From Rhodospirillum sp. (GTDB lineage: Bacteria > Pseudomonadota > Alphaproteobacteria > Rhodospirillales > Rhodospirillaceae), in the NCBI GenBank assembly GCA_021741145.1, contig JAIOYK010000011.1:44412-108411 (forward strand): a stretch of DNA of 64,000 nt, written 5' to 3'. The notes beneath the pieces were generated by a model. The model ran no database searches. It was given only the letters and a program-made list of their open reading frames with translations, and was not told the origin of the DNA. The translations under genes and the position numbers were made by a program. How positions within the stretch are numbered: position 1 is the first letter of the stretch; every line of letters starts with the position of its first letter. Positions 47,077 through 60,595 of this stretch are shown piece by piece.

Positions 47077-47102
47077 TTGATATAAAGATATGCTTATATC
47101 AA
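47077..47102. promoter_or_regulatory. Inverted-repeat operator upstream of the methionine operon
   Basis: TTGATATAA and TTATATCAA are a perfect 9-bp inverted repeat with 8 bases between (AGATATGC). The stretch is A+T-rich and lies about 100 bases before the ArsR-methyltransferase gene and 170 bases from the divergent mlaC. Such a palindrome is in a typical place for an ArsR-family operator, and methionine-cycle regulators of that family (SahR type) are known in Proteobacteria. Confidence 0.55.
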
Positions 47103-47203
47103 CATACGATCAGGATTCGGGGCCTGCCTTCCGAATGGCTCCTGGGTTGTGCCTGGTGTTGCGTTTGGGCCGACCGCCCAAGTCCATGGAATAAAGGAGA
47201 TTG

Positions 47204-52709
<5,506 letters not shown>

Positions 52710-52716
52710 TCAGGTG

Positions 52717-52737
52717 CGGGGGGTTTCACGCCCCCCG
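52717..52737 (+). terminator. Probable terminator after metH
   Basis: CGGGGGG-TTTCACG-CCCCCCG is a 7-bp G+C hairpin starting 8 bases after the metH stop. The following sequence is only weakly T-rich. Confidence 0.55.
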
Positions 52738-53065
52738 TTCCACCGTCCGGTCAATTTATTGGACAATTCTAAAATAGCCCTTTCGCTTTTTCCTGATATC
52801 AAGAAACAACTTAGGAGTTTCCGGCCTCCTTCAATGAAATAATTACGAGGAGAATCTTCAATCTTGGATTGATAATCCGTCGTCTAACGGTCGGCGTTTC
52901 AGCATATCCGGCAACTTATAGTGTTTTACTATCGAATCAGTATGAGTCGTTTCAGCTCTACTATTTTACCGCGTGTTGAAATGGCATTGATAACCACTAT
53001 GATGGAATTCCAGCTTGGCGTGCATCGATCGGGAGATGGGCCGCCGCGGCGCTCTGGAGGTGGCG
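52738..53065. other. A+T-rich leader of the luxR gene
   Basis: 328 bases without a supported gene. Most of it is unusually A+T-rich, and the change of composition starts here and continues into luxR. The likely promoter lies within 52740-52960. No clear lux box was found. Confidence 0.45.
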
Positions 53066-53800
53066 ATGAAAGCATCCGGTATGGACAAAGCATGGGGCTA
53101 TTTTGAAAACCTCTTTAAGGCTGATGAGCAAGATGAGTTGATTGCTTCCCTTCAAAGCGTGTTAAATTTCTATTCCGTTAAATATTTTGCTTACCTAGGT
53201 CTAAATTTTGGTACAGGCCATATTCATCCAATACCGATTTCGACGTATCCACAAGAGTGGTGCGATCGCTATTTAGAGAATGTTTATTATTCCTTTGATC
53301 CCGTTATTCAAGAAGCACGAGAAAATAACTTACCTTTCGAATGGGGGGACGTGGGGTATCGAAGTAAGCTTTCGAAAATACAGAAATTATTTTTTAACGA
53401 GGCTTCCGAATTTGGAATTGAGGGCGGTTTGACGTTCCCAATGCACGGAGTTCAAAATCAGCTTTCCTCCATGAGTATCGCTTGGTCCGATAATCCGGAC
53501 TTGGACCTTTATGGAAAAAATATGCTGCAGCTGGCCGCCATGCATTTCCATGTCCGGCAAGTGGAGATTATTCGGCGTGGTTCCAGCGTGAATGCGATGA
53601 ATGCCAAGTTATCTCCTAGGGAAATGGAGTGTTTGACCTGGGCCGCCAATGGCAAAAGTGCTTGGGAGACCGGTACAATCCTCTCCCTGTCCGAACATAC
53701 TGTCCGGGAATACCTTGGCAACGCCATGCGTAAACTGGATTGCACCAGCCGGGAACAAGCTGTCGTCACCGCCGTTATGAAAGGGCTCATCACCCCCTAG
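53066..53800 (+). CDS. LuxR-family quorum-sensing regulator
   Basis: 244 residues from ATG 53066, which follows CTGGAGGTGGCG; upstream starts are worse. The N-terminal autoinducer-binding domain has the conserved pattern W-x3-Y...D-P: EWCDRYLENVYYSFDPVIQE, with PFEWGDV after it. The C-terminal LuxR helix-turn-helix reads LSPREMECLTWAANGKSAWE then SLSEHTVREYLGNAMRKL. The front two thirds use many A/T-ending codons, unlike the neighbours, while the DNA-binding part returns to host-like composition. It is directly upstream of luxI, so it likely responds to that signal. Confidence 0.93.
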   Translation: MKASGMDKAWGYFENLFKADEQDELIASLQSVLNFYSVKYFAYLGLNFGTGHIHPIPISTYPQEWCDRYLENVYYSFDPVIQEARENNLPFEWGDVGYRSKLSKIQKLFFNEASEFGIEGGLTFPMHGVQNQLSSMSIAWSDNPDLDLYGKNMLQLAAMHFHVRQVEIIRRGSSVNAMNAKLSPREMECLTWAANGKSAWETGTILSLSEHTVREYLGNAMRKLDCTSREQAVVTAVMKGLITP

Positions 53801-53807
53801 TTGGCAA

Positions 53808-53824
53808 CCCCCCGGGGCGGGGGG
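53808..53824 (+). terminator. Hairpin between luxR and luxI
   Basis: CCCCCC-GGGGC-GGGGGG is a 6-bp stem right after the luxR stop. It may end or weaken transcription from luxR into luxI. No T-run follows. Confidence 0.4.
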
Positions 53825-53888
53825 ATACGCTTTGACCACCATACCGGTTTTCATTGAGGTCCAAACATACCTCATGGGAGCTGAGACA

Positions 53889-54521
53889 ATGATGATTCTG
53901 GTCGAGGGGGCGCGCTATCATGCTTTTCAACATGCGATTGATGAGATGCACCGCTTGCGGGCGAGAGTGTTTGATGATCGCCTTGGGTGGGAGGTGACTG
54001 TCGAGAATGGGCGGGAAGTTGATCGGTTCGATGATCTGCGTCCCGACTATCTCATTCGCACCGATGAGTCCGGTATCGCCACGGCCTGTGTCCGGTTGTT
54101 GCCAACCACGGGAAGCAATATGCTGCGGGATGTCTTCCCGGAACTGGCCGGTGATAAAGGCGCCCCCGCGTCGCCCCGCATATGGGAGAGCAGCCGTTTT
54201 TGTGTTGATCACGCCTCCGCCGGTCTGCGTCAGGGCGGTTTGAAGGCCACCACGTTTGAATTGTTTGCCGCCATGATCGAATATGGGCTCTACCGTGGCG
54301 CCGAATCCATCGTCACCGTCACGGACCTGCGTATGGAAAAAATACTGGTTCGGGCTGGGTGGCCTTTGCATCGTCTCGCCGACCCTCGGCAAATCGGGGT
54401 GACCAAAGCCGTGGCGGGTTGTGTCGACATCACCACCTCCGCTCTTGCCACCGTGCGGGAAAGGGGTGGATTGGCGTCCTCCCCGGTTCTCGTGGCGCCC
54501 GTTTACGAGGTGGCCGCGTAA
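53889..54521 (+). CDS. LuxI-family acyl-homoserine-lactone synthase
   Basis: 210 residues from ATG 53889, behind GGGAGCTGAGACA; an upstream in-frame start at 53832 would add 19 residues. The family's invariant residues are present: R and F in RLRARVFDDRLGWEV, the D-x-x-D in DRFDDLRPDY, R in CVRLLPTTG and E/R in WESSRFCVD. It makes an acyl-homoserine lactone from S-adenosylmethionine and acyl-ACP or acyl-CoA; the acyl chain cannot be told. The gene lies in tandem with luxR and shares one base with the next small gene. Confidence 0.93.
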   Translation: MMILVEGARYHAFQHAIDEMHRLRARVFDDRLGWEVTVENGREVDRFDDLRPDYLIRTDESGIATACVRLLPTTGSNMLRDVFPELAGDKGAPASPRIWESSRFCVDHASAGLRQGGLKATTFELFAAMIEYGLYRGAESIVTVTDLRMEKILVRAGWPLHRLADPRQIGVTKAVAGCVDITTSALATVRERGGLASSPVLVAPVYEVAA

Positions 54522-54724
54522 TGAGAAAGGACAATGTCGTTAGTATTCGTGCGCTCCAGCAGGATCTTCAGGAAGAGGGTACCAGCCATCAGGTCATCAT
54601 GGAACGAATCGTGACCTGCCTGGAATACCTGTCTTACCGCGCATCCGCCGTGGGCGCGGTCGAGACTTATAACCTGATCGAGGTTTCCATTCTGGCCGCG
54701 AAGCAGGAGAAGGAACGACTGTAG
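54521..54724 (+). CDS. Small protein coupled to luxI
   Basis: 67 residues. The start ATG at 54521 shares its A with the luxI stop TAA, so translation is coupled. The sequence (MRKDNVVSIRALQQDLQEEG, then HQVIMERIVTCLEYLSYRAS) is charged and helical, with no membrane segment or signal peptide. I do not recognise a family. A protein made in fixed ratio to LuxI could modulate the synthase or the LuxR response, but that is inference from position only. Confidence 0.72.
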   Translation: MRKDNVVSIRALQQDLQEEGTSHQVIMERIVTCLEYLSYRASAVGAVETYNLIEVSILAAKQEKERL

Positions 54725-54899
54725 TCTCGAAGCCGAATCGGACGGAAGCGTTCCGCGCTTCCGTCCAGTTTGGTCGTTCGCCCCTGGACCGAATGGAGGA
54801 CGGATGCCATCCCGCAAGGGACTCGATGTTTCTTAATTGGCGGTGGACAGGAAATTATTCTTGTTCTAGCTTTTATTATCCTTTTATTTATTGGAGCAT

Positions 54900-55382
54900 A
54901 TGGACGTGGTGAAGCGATATTCCTCGAAGAACCCGGATCCGATCGATGTCTCCGTGGGGCGCCGTATTCGCCTGCGCCGAAGACTCCTGAAAATGTCCCA
55001 AGACACGCTCGCCTTGGCCATTGGGGTGACGTTTCAACAGATACAGAAATATGAAAAGGGTGAAAACCGGGTGGGCTGTGGCCATCTCTGGGATTTCGCC
55101 GATGCCTTGCAAGTCGAGATCTCCTTCTTTTTCGAGGATTTGGAGATGATCGACCGGTCACGGACCCTCGTTCCAAGGGTCCAGGCGGAGGAGGGGATGG
55201 CGGTGCCACCACCCTCCCTGCCAGCGGATCCAGCCTCCCGCACCGAAACACTTGAGCTGTGCCAATTCTTCTGGAAGTTGAAACCAGACACACGTCGGGC
55301 TTTCCTGGAATTTCTGACCATTGCATCCGATTCGGTTCCGCGTGTGGATGATGGAGCAAGCGGCGGCCAAAGCGCGGCTTGA
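54900..55382 (+). CDS. XRE-family helix-turn-helix regulator
   Basis: 160 residues from ATG 54900, behind TTGGAGCAT. The N-terminal HTH reads VGRRIRLRRRLLKMSQDTLA then AIGVTFQQIQKYEKGENRVG, the common alphaproteobacterial XRE type. The C-terminal half is a poorly conserved linker plus a helical segment FFWKLKPDTRRAFLEFLTIA. It is downstream of the quorum-sensing genes on the same strand but separated by 175 bases, so it may be an independent unit or a target. Role unknown. Confidence 0.88.
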   Translation: MDVVKRYSSKNPDPIDVSVGRRIRLRRRLLKMSQDTLALAIGVTFQQIQKYEKGENRVGCGHLWDFADALQVEISFFFEDLEMIDRSRTLVPRVQAEEGMAVPPPSLPADPASRTETLELCQFFWKLKPDTRRAFLEFLTIASDSVPRVDDGASGGQSAA

Positions 55383-55818
55383 AGGTCATAATTATTATCA
55401 TTTGGCGGACCATTTCCCGGGGGACATAATTCTTCGGCCAGCGCGGCTTACCCGGGGCAAAGCCTTGGTTTCGACCTTTTAGCCAAGGGTTATGGTCACA
55501 AAGTATGGTCACAAAGTATGGTCTCACGGAGGGCGGAGATATTCTCCGGGCCATCCGATCGCCGTCGACCAGACCGCGCGGGCGGCCTCATTGGGAATGT
55601 GAAGCTGAAGCTCCGAGACGGACCGCGGGATATCGGGCATGAAAATTGTTGGTTTCTATAAAATTTTATGAATATTTTTCATGGAGATGGGGTCCTTCTC
55701 GCGACCGGGACGTTGGTTTGGGGGCCGATCAATTATATGGCTTTGCCGAGGGTTGATTGAATACAATGGGCGGCGCACTCTTTCGCCGGGTGGCCGCTGA
55801 TGAGAGTGGGGAACTGAC
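55383..55818. other. Intergenic region with a 13-base tandem repeat
   Basis: 436 bases without a gene. A tandem direct repeat lies at 55491-55523; the rest includes an A+T-rich stretch 55640-55690. The probable promoter of the GGDEF response regulator is in the second half. Confidence 0.5.
55491..55523. repeat. Tandem direct repeat, 2.5 copies of 13 bases
   Basis: TATGGTCACAAAG occurs twice in succession, followed by a third partial TATGGTC. The unit resembles an iteron or a regulator's tandem operator. It lies about 300 bases upstream of the REC-PAS-GGDEF gene and 110 bases downstream of the XRE gene. Confidence 0.7.
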
Positions 55819-57264
55819 GTGGATTCGGACGAATACCTGTTCCTTGAGGAGGACGATCCGCCCCCCGATGACGATGGACCGTCGGAGGAAGGCTGGACGG
55901 TTCTGATCGTCGACGACGATGAGGAAGTCCACCGCCTAACCCGGCTGGTTTTGCGTGACTTTGTCTATGAGAACAAGCGGCTCGTCTTCCTATCGGCCCA
56001 TTCCGGGGCCGAGGGGGAAGAGGTTTTACGCGCCAACGATGATGTGGCCGTCGCCTTTCTCGATGTCGTCATGGAAAGCGATGATGCTGGCTTGCGGTTG
56101 GCTCGGACGATCCGTCAAGACATGGGCAACTCCAAGATCCGACTGGTCCTGCGGACCGGCCAACCCGGTCAGGCACCAGAGCAGGAGGTGATCCTGCGTT
56201 ATGACATCAACGACTACCGGTCCAAGACCGAATTGACCGAAGCGCGCTTGGTAAGCACTTTGGTGTCCTCCTTGCGTTCCTATCAGCAGATTGATGCCCT
56301 GGAACGGGAATGGCGGGTTCTCGCGGAGGCCAAGGGGGCGCTGGAAGAACGGGTCGCGGAGCGGACCAAGGAGTTGCGGGAGAGTGAAAACCGCCTTCGG
56401 TCCATTCTGGACGCCTCCCTGCTGCCCATCCTGGTCACCAATGAGGTGGGCGACGAGATCTATTTTATGAATGACCGAACCGGCGAACTGCTGGGACTGT
56501 CTCAGGCGGAGGCCCGGAGTCAGGGTCTATCCGCCCTATGGGTGGATTCACGCGACGGAGACCGTATCTTTCGGATGGCCCGGGAGCGGGGGCGAATTCC
56601 CGATTGGGAATGTCGCATGCGTGGGACTGGAGGGCGGGAATTCTGGGCCCTGGTCTCGGCGATCCGGATGACCTATGAGGGGAAGCCCGCCGTCTTCCTG
56701 TCCTTCAATGATATCTCCGCCCGCAAGGTCATGGAAGAGGACCTGAAGCGTCTGGCCTTGACCGATCCCCTGACCGGAGTGGGCAACCGCCGCATGCTTT
56801 TGGACAGGGGGGGCGAGGAAGTGCGCCGCGCGCGCCGGGATGGCGGGTGGTTAACGGCGATCATGGTCGATCTGGATCATTTTAAATCCGTCAATGACAC
56901 CCTTGGCCATGCCGCCGGGGATGAAATCCTGCGAGGGCTTGCCGCCACGGTTTCCGATCTGCTGCGTGATGTGGATATCTTCGCGCGCATGGGTGGGGAG
57001 GAATTCGCGGTCCTTCTCCCCTCCACCGGCTTGTCCGAAGGGGCGCGCGTCGCCGAACGAATCCGCGAGGCCTGTGCCACCAAGGTATTTAACGGCTTGG
57101 GGGCGGACGCCCCCCTGATTGTCACGGTTAGCCTGGGGGTGGCATCCCTCGACGCGCTCGATGGGGGCGTGGAGGATCTGTTGATCCGGGCCGATAGCGC
57201 GCTCTATCAGGCTAAGTCGGGTGGGCGAAACCGCGTGGAAATCCAAATCTGCGAGAGTACCTAG
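55819..57264 (+). CDS. Response regulator with PAS and GGDEF domains
   Basis: 481 residues from GTG 55819. N-terminal receiver: acidic pocket LIVDDDEEVHRL, phosphoacceptor D82 in VAFLDVVMES, then VLRTGQPGQAPEQEVI and NDYRSKTELTEARL, a receiver subtype often followed by HD-GYP or GGDEF outputs. A coiled coil (GALEERVAERTKELRE) and PAS domain (ILDASLLPILVTNEVGDEIY) lead to a GGDEF domain with intact GGEEF at 392-396 and the RxxD inhibitory site (RDVD) five residues before. It should produce c-di-GMP under control of phosphorylation and a PAS signal. No kinase gene adjoins it. Confidence 0.93.
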   Translation: MDSDEYLFLEEDDPPPDDDGPSEEGWTVLIVDDDEEVHRLTRLVLRDFVYENKRLVFLSAHSGAEGEEVLRANDDVAVAFLDVVMESDDAGLRLARTIRQDMGNSKIRLVLRTGQPGQAPEQEVILRYDINDYRSKTELTEARLVSTLVSSLRSYQQIDALEREWRVLAEAKGALEERVAERTKELRESENRLRSILDASLLPILVTNEVGDEIYFMNDRTGELLGLSQAEARSQGLSALWVDSRDGDRIFRMARERGRIPDWECRMRGTGGREFWALVSAIRMTYEGKPAVFLSFNDISARKVMEEDLKRLALTDPLTGVGNRRMLLDRGGEEVRRARRDGGWLTAIMVDLDHFKSVNDTLGHAAGDEILRGLAATVSDLLRDVDIFARMGGEEFAVLLPSTGLSEGARVAERIREACATKVFNGLGADAPLIVTVSLGVASLDALDGGVEDLLIRADSALYQAKSGGRNRVEIQICEST

Positions 57265-57733
57265 GACATCGACCCAAATGAAGGCTTTAGCCAGAGTTTG
57301 GAAAGTTGATGCATAAACAAAGGTCTAGTGTATCGTCCGATGACTCTTTTGAAAACGTCGGTGTCCTAGATCACGTCGCGATCAAATGGGGTCATTCCCT
57401 CTCCTCGTTCGATCGCGGGGGCGTGATCTCGAGCCGGCTTCTCCGGGGCGAACAGGGGCGAGTCTTCCGTTTGGGAAATCCTTAATACACTGAAAGATAA
57501 GTCATTTTTATATTGCATCCGCGTAATGTGACAAATTGCGCACTGGGTGCGGTTTTTCTTGGCGAAAGCGCACAAAGCGCGCATATTTGATTTTGGAGAC
57601 ACGAAGGAATTCACGAAAAGAGGGGGATCACGATCCCGTTTCAGACCGGAGAATGCCTCTCGCGGCCCAGGTTCCTAGCGGTGTAATTGCCGCTTCAGGC
57701 AAATATTCCCGAATGGAAAAGGAAGCCCCTACA
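57265..57733. other. Intergenic region upstream of the small coiled-coil-like protein
   Basis: 469 bases. I see no gene I would support; an 80-codon minus-strand frame at 57366-57614 has only a GTG start without a ribosome binding site. 57480-57600 is A+T-rich with several GCGCA/TGCGC words and may be the promoter of the downstream gene. Confidence 0.4.
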
Positions 57734-58042
57734 ATGAATGCCATCATCGTGTATCCCGCCGCGTACCATGGGGAAACCCGGGTCGTGCACGCGGGGATCG
57801 AGAGCCAACCGGAGGCTATCCTAACGAAGGTCGTTACCCCGCTCACGGAACTGCGGGAAGCGAGCCTTCACATGGAACACGCCCTTGAACAAGTCCGAGA
57901 CGTGGTTGATCGCCTTAACGCCGACCAACTTCGGGCCGGAGAGCGGGCCGCCTGTCTCGGCTATCTGAGTGGCACCCTGAGCGATCGCATGGGGGACCTG
58001 TGTCGGGAAACGGAAAACTTCGTGAGCTTTTTGCGCGGTTAG
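57734..58042 (+). CDS. Hypothetical 102-residue protein, helical
   Basis: Not recognised. A short strand (MNAIIVYPAAYHGETRVVHA) is followed by a charged, probably coiled-coil helix (TPLTELREASLHMEHALEQV then RDVVDRLNADQL) and a second helix. There is no signal peptide or membrane helix. ATG 57734 follows AAGGAAGCCCCTACA; ATG 57713 seven codons earlier is an alternative. It ends 26 bases before the convergent msrB gene. Confidence 0.6.
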   Translation: MNAIIVYPAAYHGETRVVHAGIESQPEAILTKVVTPLTELREASLHMEHALEQVRDVVDRLNADQLRAGERAACLGYLSGTLSDRMGDLCRETENFVSFLRG

Positions 58043-58068
58043 GGATTTCGGAGAGGCAAAGCCCTATT

Positions 58069-58485
58069 CTATTCGCCTTCCGATTCAAATTTCAGGGCGG
58101 CGCCATTGATGCAATAGCGTTGACCTGTCGGTTGCGGGCCGTCGTCGAAGACATGGCCAAGGTGCCCATCGCATTTGGCGCAATGGATTTCCGTGCGCGG
58201 GTAGATCAGCTTGTGATCGGTATCGGTGCCCAGGGCGTCCCCTTCGATAGGGCGTGTGAAACTGGGCCAACCCGATCCGCTGTCATATTTGTCCGCTGTC
58301 TGGAACAGGGGCGCCCCGCATCCGGCGCAATGGAAGACTCCAGGCCGCTTCTCTTCGTTCAAGGGGCTGGTCCAGGCGGGTTCGGTGCCATGCCGGCGGA
58401 GCACTCGAAACTGGTCTCCCGTTAGGGTGTTCCGCCAGTCCTCCTCGGACATGGTCTTGGGGGAGGGTGTCTTGGGGTCGCTCAT
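58069..58485 (-). CDS. msrB: Peptide-methionine (R)-S-oxide reductase
   Basis: 138 residues from ATG 58485, behind GAGAAAGGATGATGCC; the frame open upstream is not supported. Zinc-binding cysteine pairs CAGC and CAKC are present. The substrate region has YDSGSGWPSFTRPI and HLGHVFDDGPQPTG, and catalytic C125 sits in RYCINGAALKF. It repairs the R form of methionine sulfoxide in proteins. No MsrA gene is in the window. Confidence 0.96.
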   Translation of the reverse strand: MSDPKTPSPKTMSEEDWRNTLTGDQFRVLRRHGTEPAWTSPLNEEKRPGVFHCAGCGAPLFQTADKYDSGSGWPSFTRPIEGDALGTDTDHKLIYPRTEIHCAKCDGHLGHVFDDGPQPTGQRYCINGAALKFESEGE

Positions 58486-59014
58486 GGCATCATCCTTTCT
58501 CCGCGTCACGGCGGTTCCGACGATCCGCTCGGACCCATGTGGGGCGGCGAGGGCGGGCTGTCCAGGGGAAGGCCGCCAGCGGAGTCCCCATAAGGGAGTC
58601 CCCAAGGAATTCCACAAGGGACTCCATCGCCTCGGTTCGGGGACGCGCCATTTTCTGCCGGTCTAGGCGGTCGAGGGCGCCCAGGGGCCTTAAGCTCTCG
58701 CCGGTCGGACCCGCCGCCACCGGTCATCATCACCTGGGCTACGATCGCAGCGGTCAGGCCGTCGAACAGGTGACCCTTCAGGCTGTCCGGCAAGCGCGCT
58801 CCTACCCGAACGCGCGCCGCTTGGAGGAACTGAAATTTCCAAGCAGAAAATTAACTGAAACAAAAATTTTACCGCGGTGCGGTGGTGAGGCTGGTCACGG
58901 AGGCCGTTTTTGATTATGAATCGATGTTTCGTGACCGTTTCGTATCAATCCATCCGCCTCGTCTTTCCCAAATCTCCGGACAGTCCTTCGTCCCCCAATC
59001 CAGGCCTTGATCCC
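58486..59014. other. Region between msrB and the ABC importer, coding status unclear
   Basis: 529 bases. Frames exist on both strands (for example a Pro/Gly-rich minus-strand frame 58506-58793 and a plus-strand frame to 58913), but none has a good start signal and composition alone cannot decide. The promoter of the importer is expected in 58840-59000, where sequence becomes A+T-richer (AAATTTCC, AAAAATTTTACC). Confidence 0.4.
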
Positions 59015-60595
59015 ATGGCGCAAGATCGGACCAACCCCCGTCTCGTATTGCGTGGAATCGTCAAGCGATTCCCGGGCGTTCTCGCTAATGACCATGTGGA
59101 TCTAGAGGTTTACCGCGGCGAGATTCACGCTCTGTTGGGGGAGAATGGCGCGGGCAAAAGCACGTTGGTGAAGATCATTCATGGTGTTCTCGCCGCGGAC
59201 GAGGGGGAAATCCTGTGGGAGGGCGAACCCGTCGCCCCCCGCAATCCGGCGGAGGCCCGGGCCTTGGGCGTGGGCATGGTTTTCCAGCATTTCTCCCTCT
59301 TTGATTCCCTGACCGTGGCCGAAAACGTTCAATTGGCCATGGATGGCGCTCGGGATCTGGAGGTCATCGCCAAGAGGGTGCGGGATGTGTCCGCCCATTA
59401 TGGCCTGTCCATTGATCCGGAGCGCCATGTGCACGATTTGGCCGTGGGCGAGCGCCAGCGGGTGGAAATCGTCCGCTGCCTCATGCAGAATCCCCGCCTG
59501 CTGATCATGGACGAGCCCACCAGCGTGCTCACCCCACAGGAGGCCGAAGACCTCTTCAAGGTCCTGCGCCGTCTGGCGGACGAAGGGGTTTCGGTCCTGT
59601 ACATTTCCCACAAGCTGGCGGAAATCCGAGTCCTCTGCCACCAGGCCACGGTGCTGCGGGCGGGCAAGGTCGTGGGGACCCAGGACCCTCGGACCTGCTC
59701 GTCCAAGGACCTCGCCAGGATGATGATCGGCGATGACCTGGCGGCCCTTGAACGCCGGGCGCCCAAGGTCTCCGGAGCGGTCCGGCTGAAGGTGGACAAT
59801 CTGTCCATGGCCTCGGACACGCCCCATGGGGTGGACCTGCGCCATGTTTCCCTGGAGGTGGCCGCGGGGGAGATTCTGGGGATCGCCGGGGTGGCCGGGA
59901 ACGGACAGAATGTACTGCTTTCCGCCCTGTCCGGCGAACATCACGCCGCCCGGGGCGAGTCTGTCCGCATCGAGGGTAAACCCGTGGGGCACCTGGGTCC
60001 CCGGGAGCGCCGGGACCTGGGTCTGGCCGTGGTCCCCGAGGAACGCCTGGGCCGGGGCACCGTGCCCGAACTCTCCCTGGCCGATAACGCCCTGCTGTCG
60101 AGTTATGGCAAGGGGAACCTGGTCACCCGGGGGTTCGTCGACCACGAGCGGTCCCATGGCTTGGCCGAACACATCATCACGTTGTTCGGAGTGCGCGCCG
60201 TGGGGGCCAAGGCCGCGGCCCGGAGCCTGTCGGGCGGCAACCTTCAGAAGTTCATCATTGGCCGGGAGATCTTGCAGAATCCCACCCTATTGGTGGCCAG
60301 TCAACCGACCTGGGGCGTCGATGCCGGGGCGGCCGCCGCCATCCACCGGGCGCTGCTGGATCTGCGGGACAAGGGTGCGGGGATTCTGGTTATCAGCCAG
60401 GACCTGGATGAGTTGTTCGCCATTTCCGACCGCATCGCCGTGATCTGCGCCGGGCGTCTATCCGAGGCCCGCCCCGCCCACGAGGCCACCCTGGAGCAGG
60501 TGGGGTTGATGATGGGGGGGCTGTTCGATCCACCGGAACCTGGCGGGTCGGTCTCTGGTGGGCCAGAATCTCGAGGGATGGAGGTTTTATCATGA
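59015..60595 (+). CDS. Nucleoside/simple-sugar-type ABC importer, ATP-binding protein
   Basis: 526 residues, two ABC domains. First domain: [41 protein letters not shown]. Second: the degenerate nucleotide site GIAGVAGNGQN and LSGGNLQKFIIGREI, with QPTWGVDAG replacing a normal Walker B. That asymmetry is the rule for the BMP-associated nucleoside importers and ribose-type systems. ATG 59015 is chosen because the conserved domain begins 12 residues later; the frame is open to 58910. It is the first gene of a four-gene operon with two permeases and a binding protein. Confidence 0.93.
   Translation: MAQDRTNPRLVLRGIVKRFPGVLANDHVDLEVYRGEIHALLGENGAGKSTLVKIIHGVLAADEGEILWEGEPVAPRNPAEARALGVGMVFQHFSLFDSLTVAENVQLAMDGARDLEVIAKRVRDVSAHYGLSIDPERHVHDLAVGERQRVEIVRCLMQNPRLLIMDEPTSVLTPQEAEDLFKVLRRLADEGVSVLYISHKLAEIRVLCHQATVLRAGKVVGTQDPRTCSSKDLARMMIGDDLAALERRAPKVSGAVRLKVDNLSMASDTPHGVDLRHVSLEVAAGEILGIAGVAGNGQNVLLSALSGEHHAARGESVRIEGKPVGHLGPRERRDLGLAVVPEERLGRGTVPELSLADNALLSSYGKGNLVTRGFVDHERSHGLAEHIITLFGVRAVGAKAAARSLSGGNLQKFIIGREILQNPTLLVASQPTWGVDAGAAAAIHRALLDLRDKGAGILVISQDLDELFAISDRIAVICAGRLSEARPAHEATLEQVGLMMGGLFDPPEPGGSVSGGPESRGMEVLS

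Noticed and set aside
46908..47203. SAM, SAH or cobalamin riboswitch before the methionine operon
   Set aside because: The gap shows an A+T-rich inverted repeat but none of the riboswitch core elements I could recognise.
52850..53065. lux box upstream of luxR or luxI
   Set aside because: No convincing 18-20 base lux-type palindrome was found in either leader.
57366..57614. 82-codon minus-strand frame upstream of the small helical protein
   Set aside because: GTG start without a ribosome binding site and an unconvincing sequence; it lies over a probable promoter region.
58506..58793. Pro/Gly-rich 95-codon minus-strand frame upstream of msrB
   Set aside because: Its first residues look protein-like but no ribosome binding site supports it and the second half is low complexity; left as unclear.
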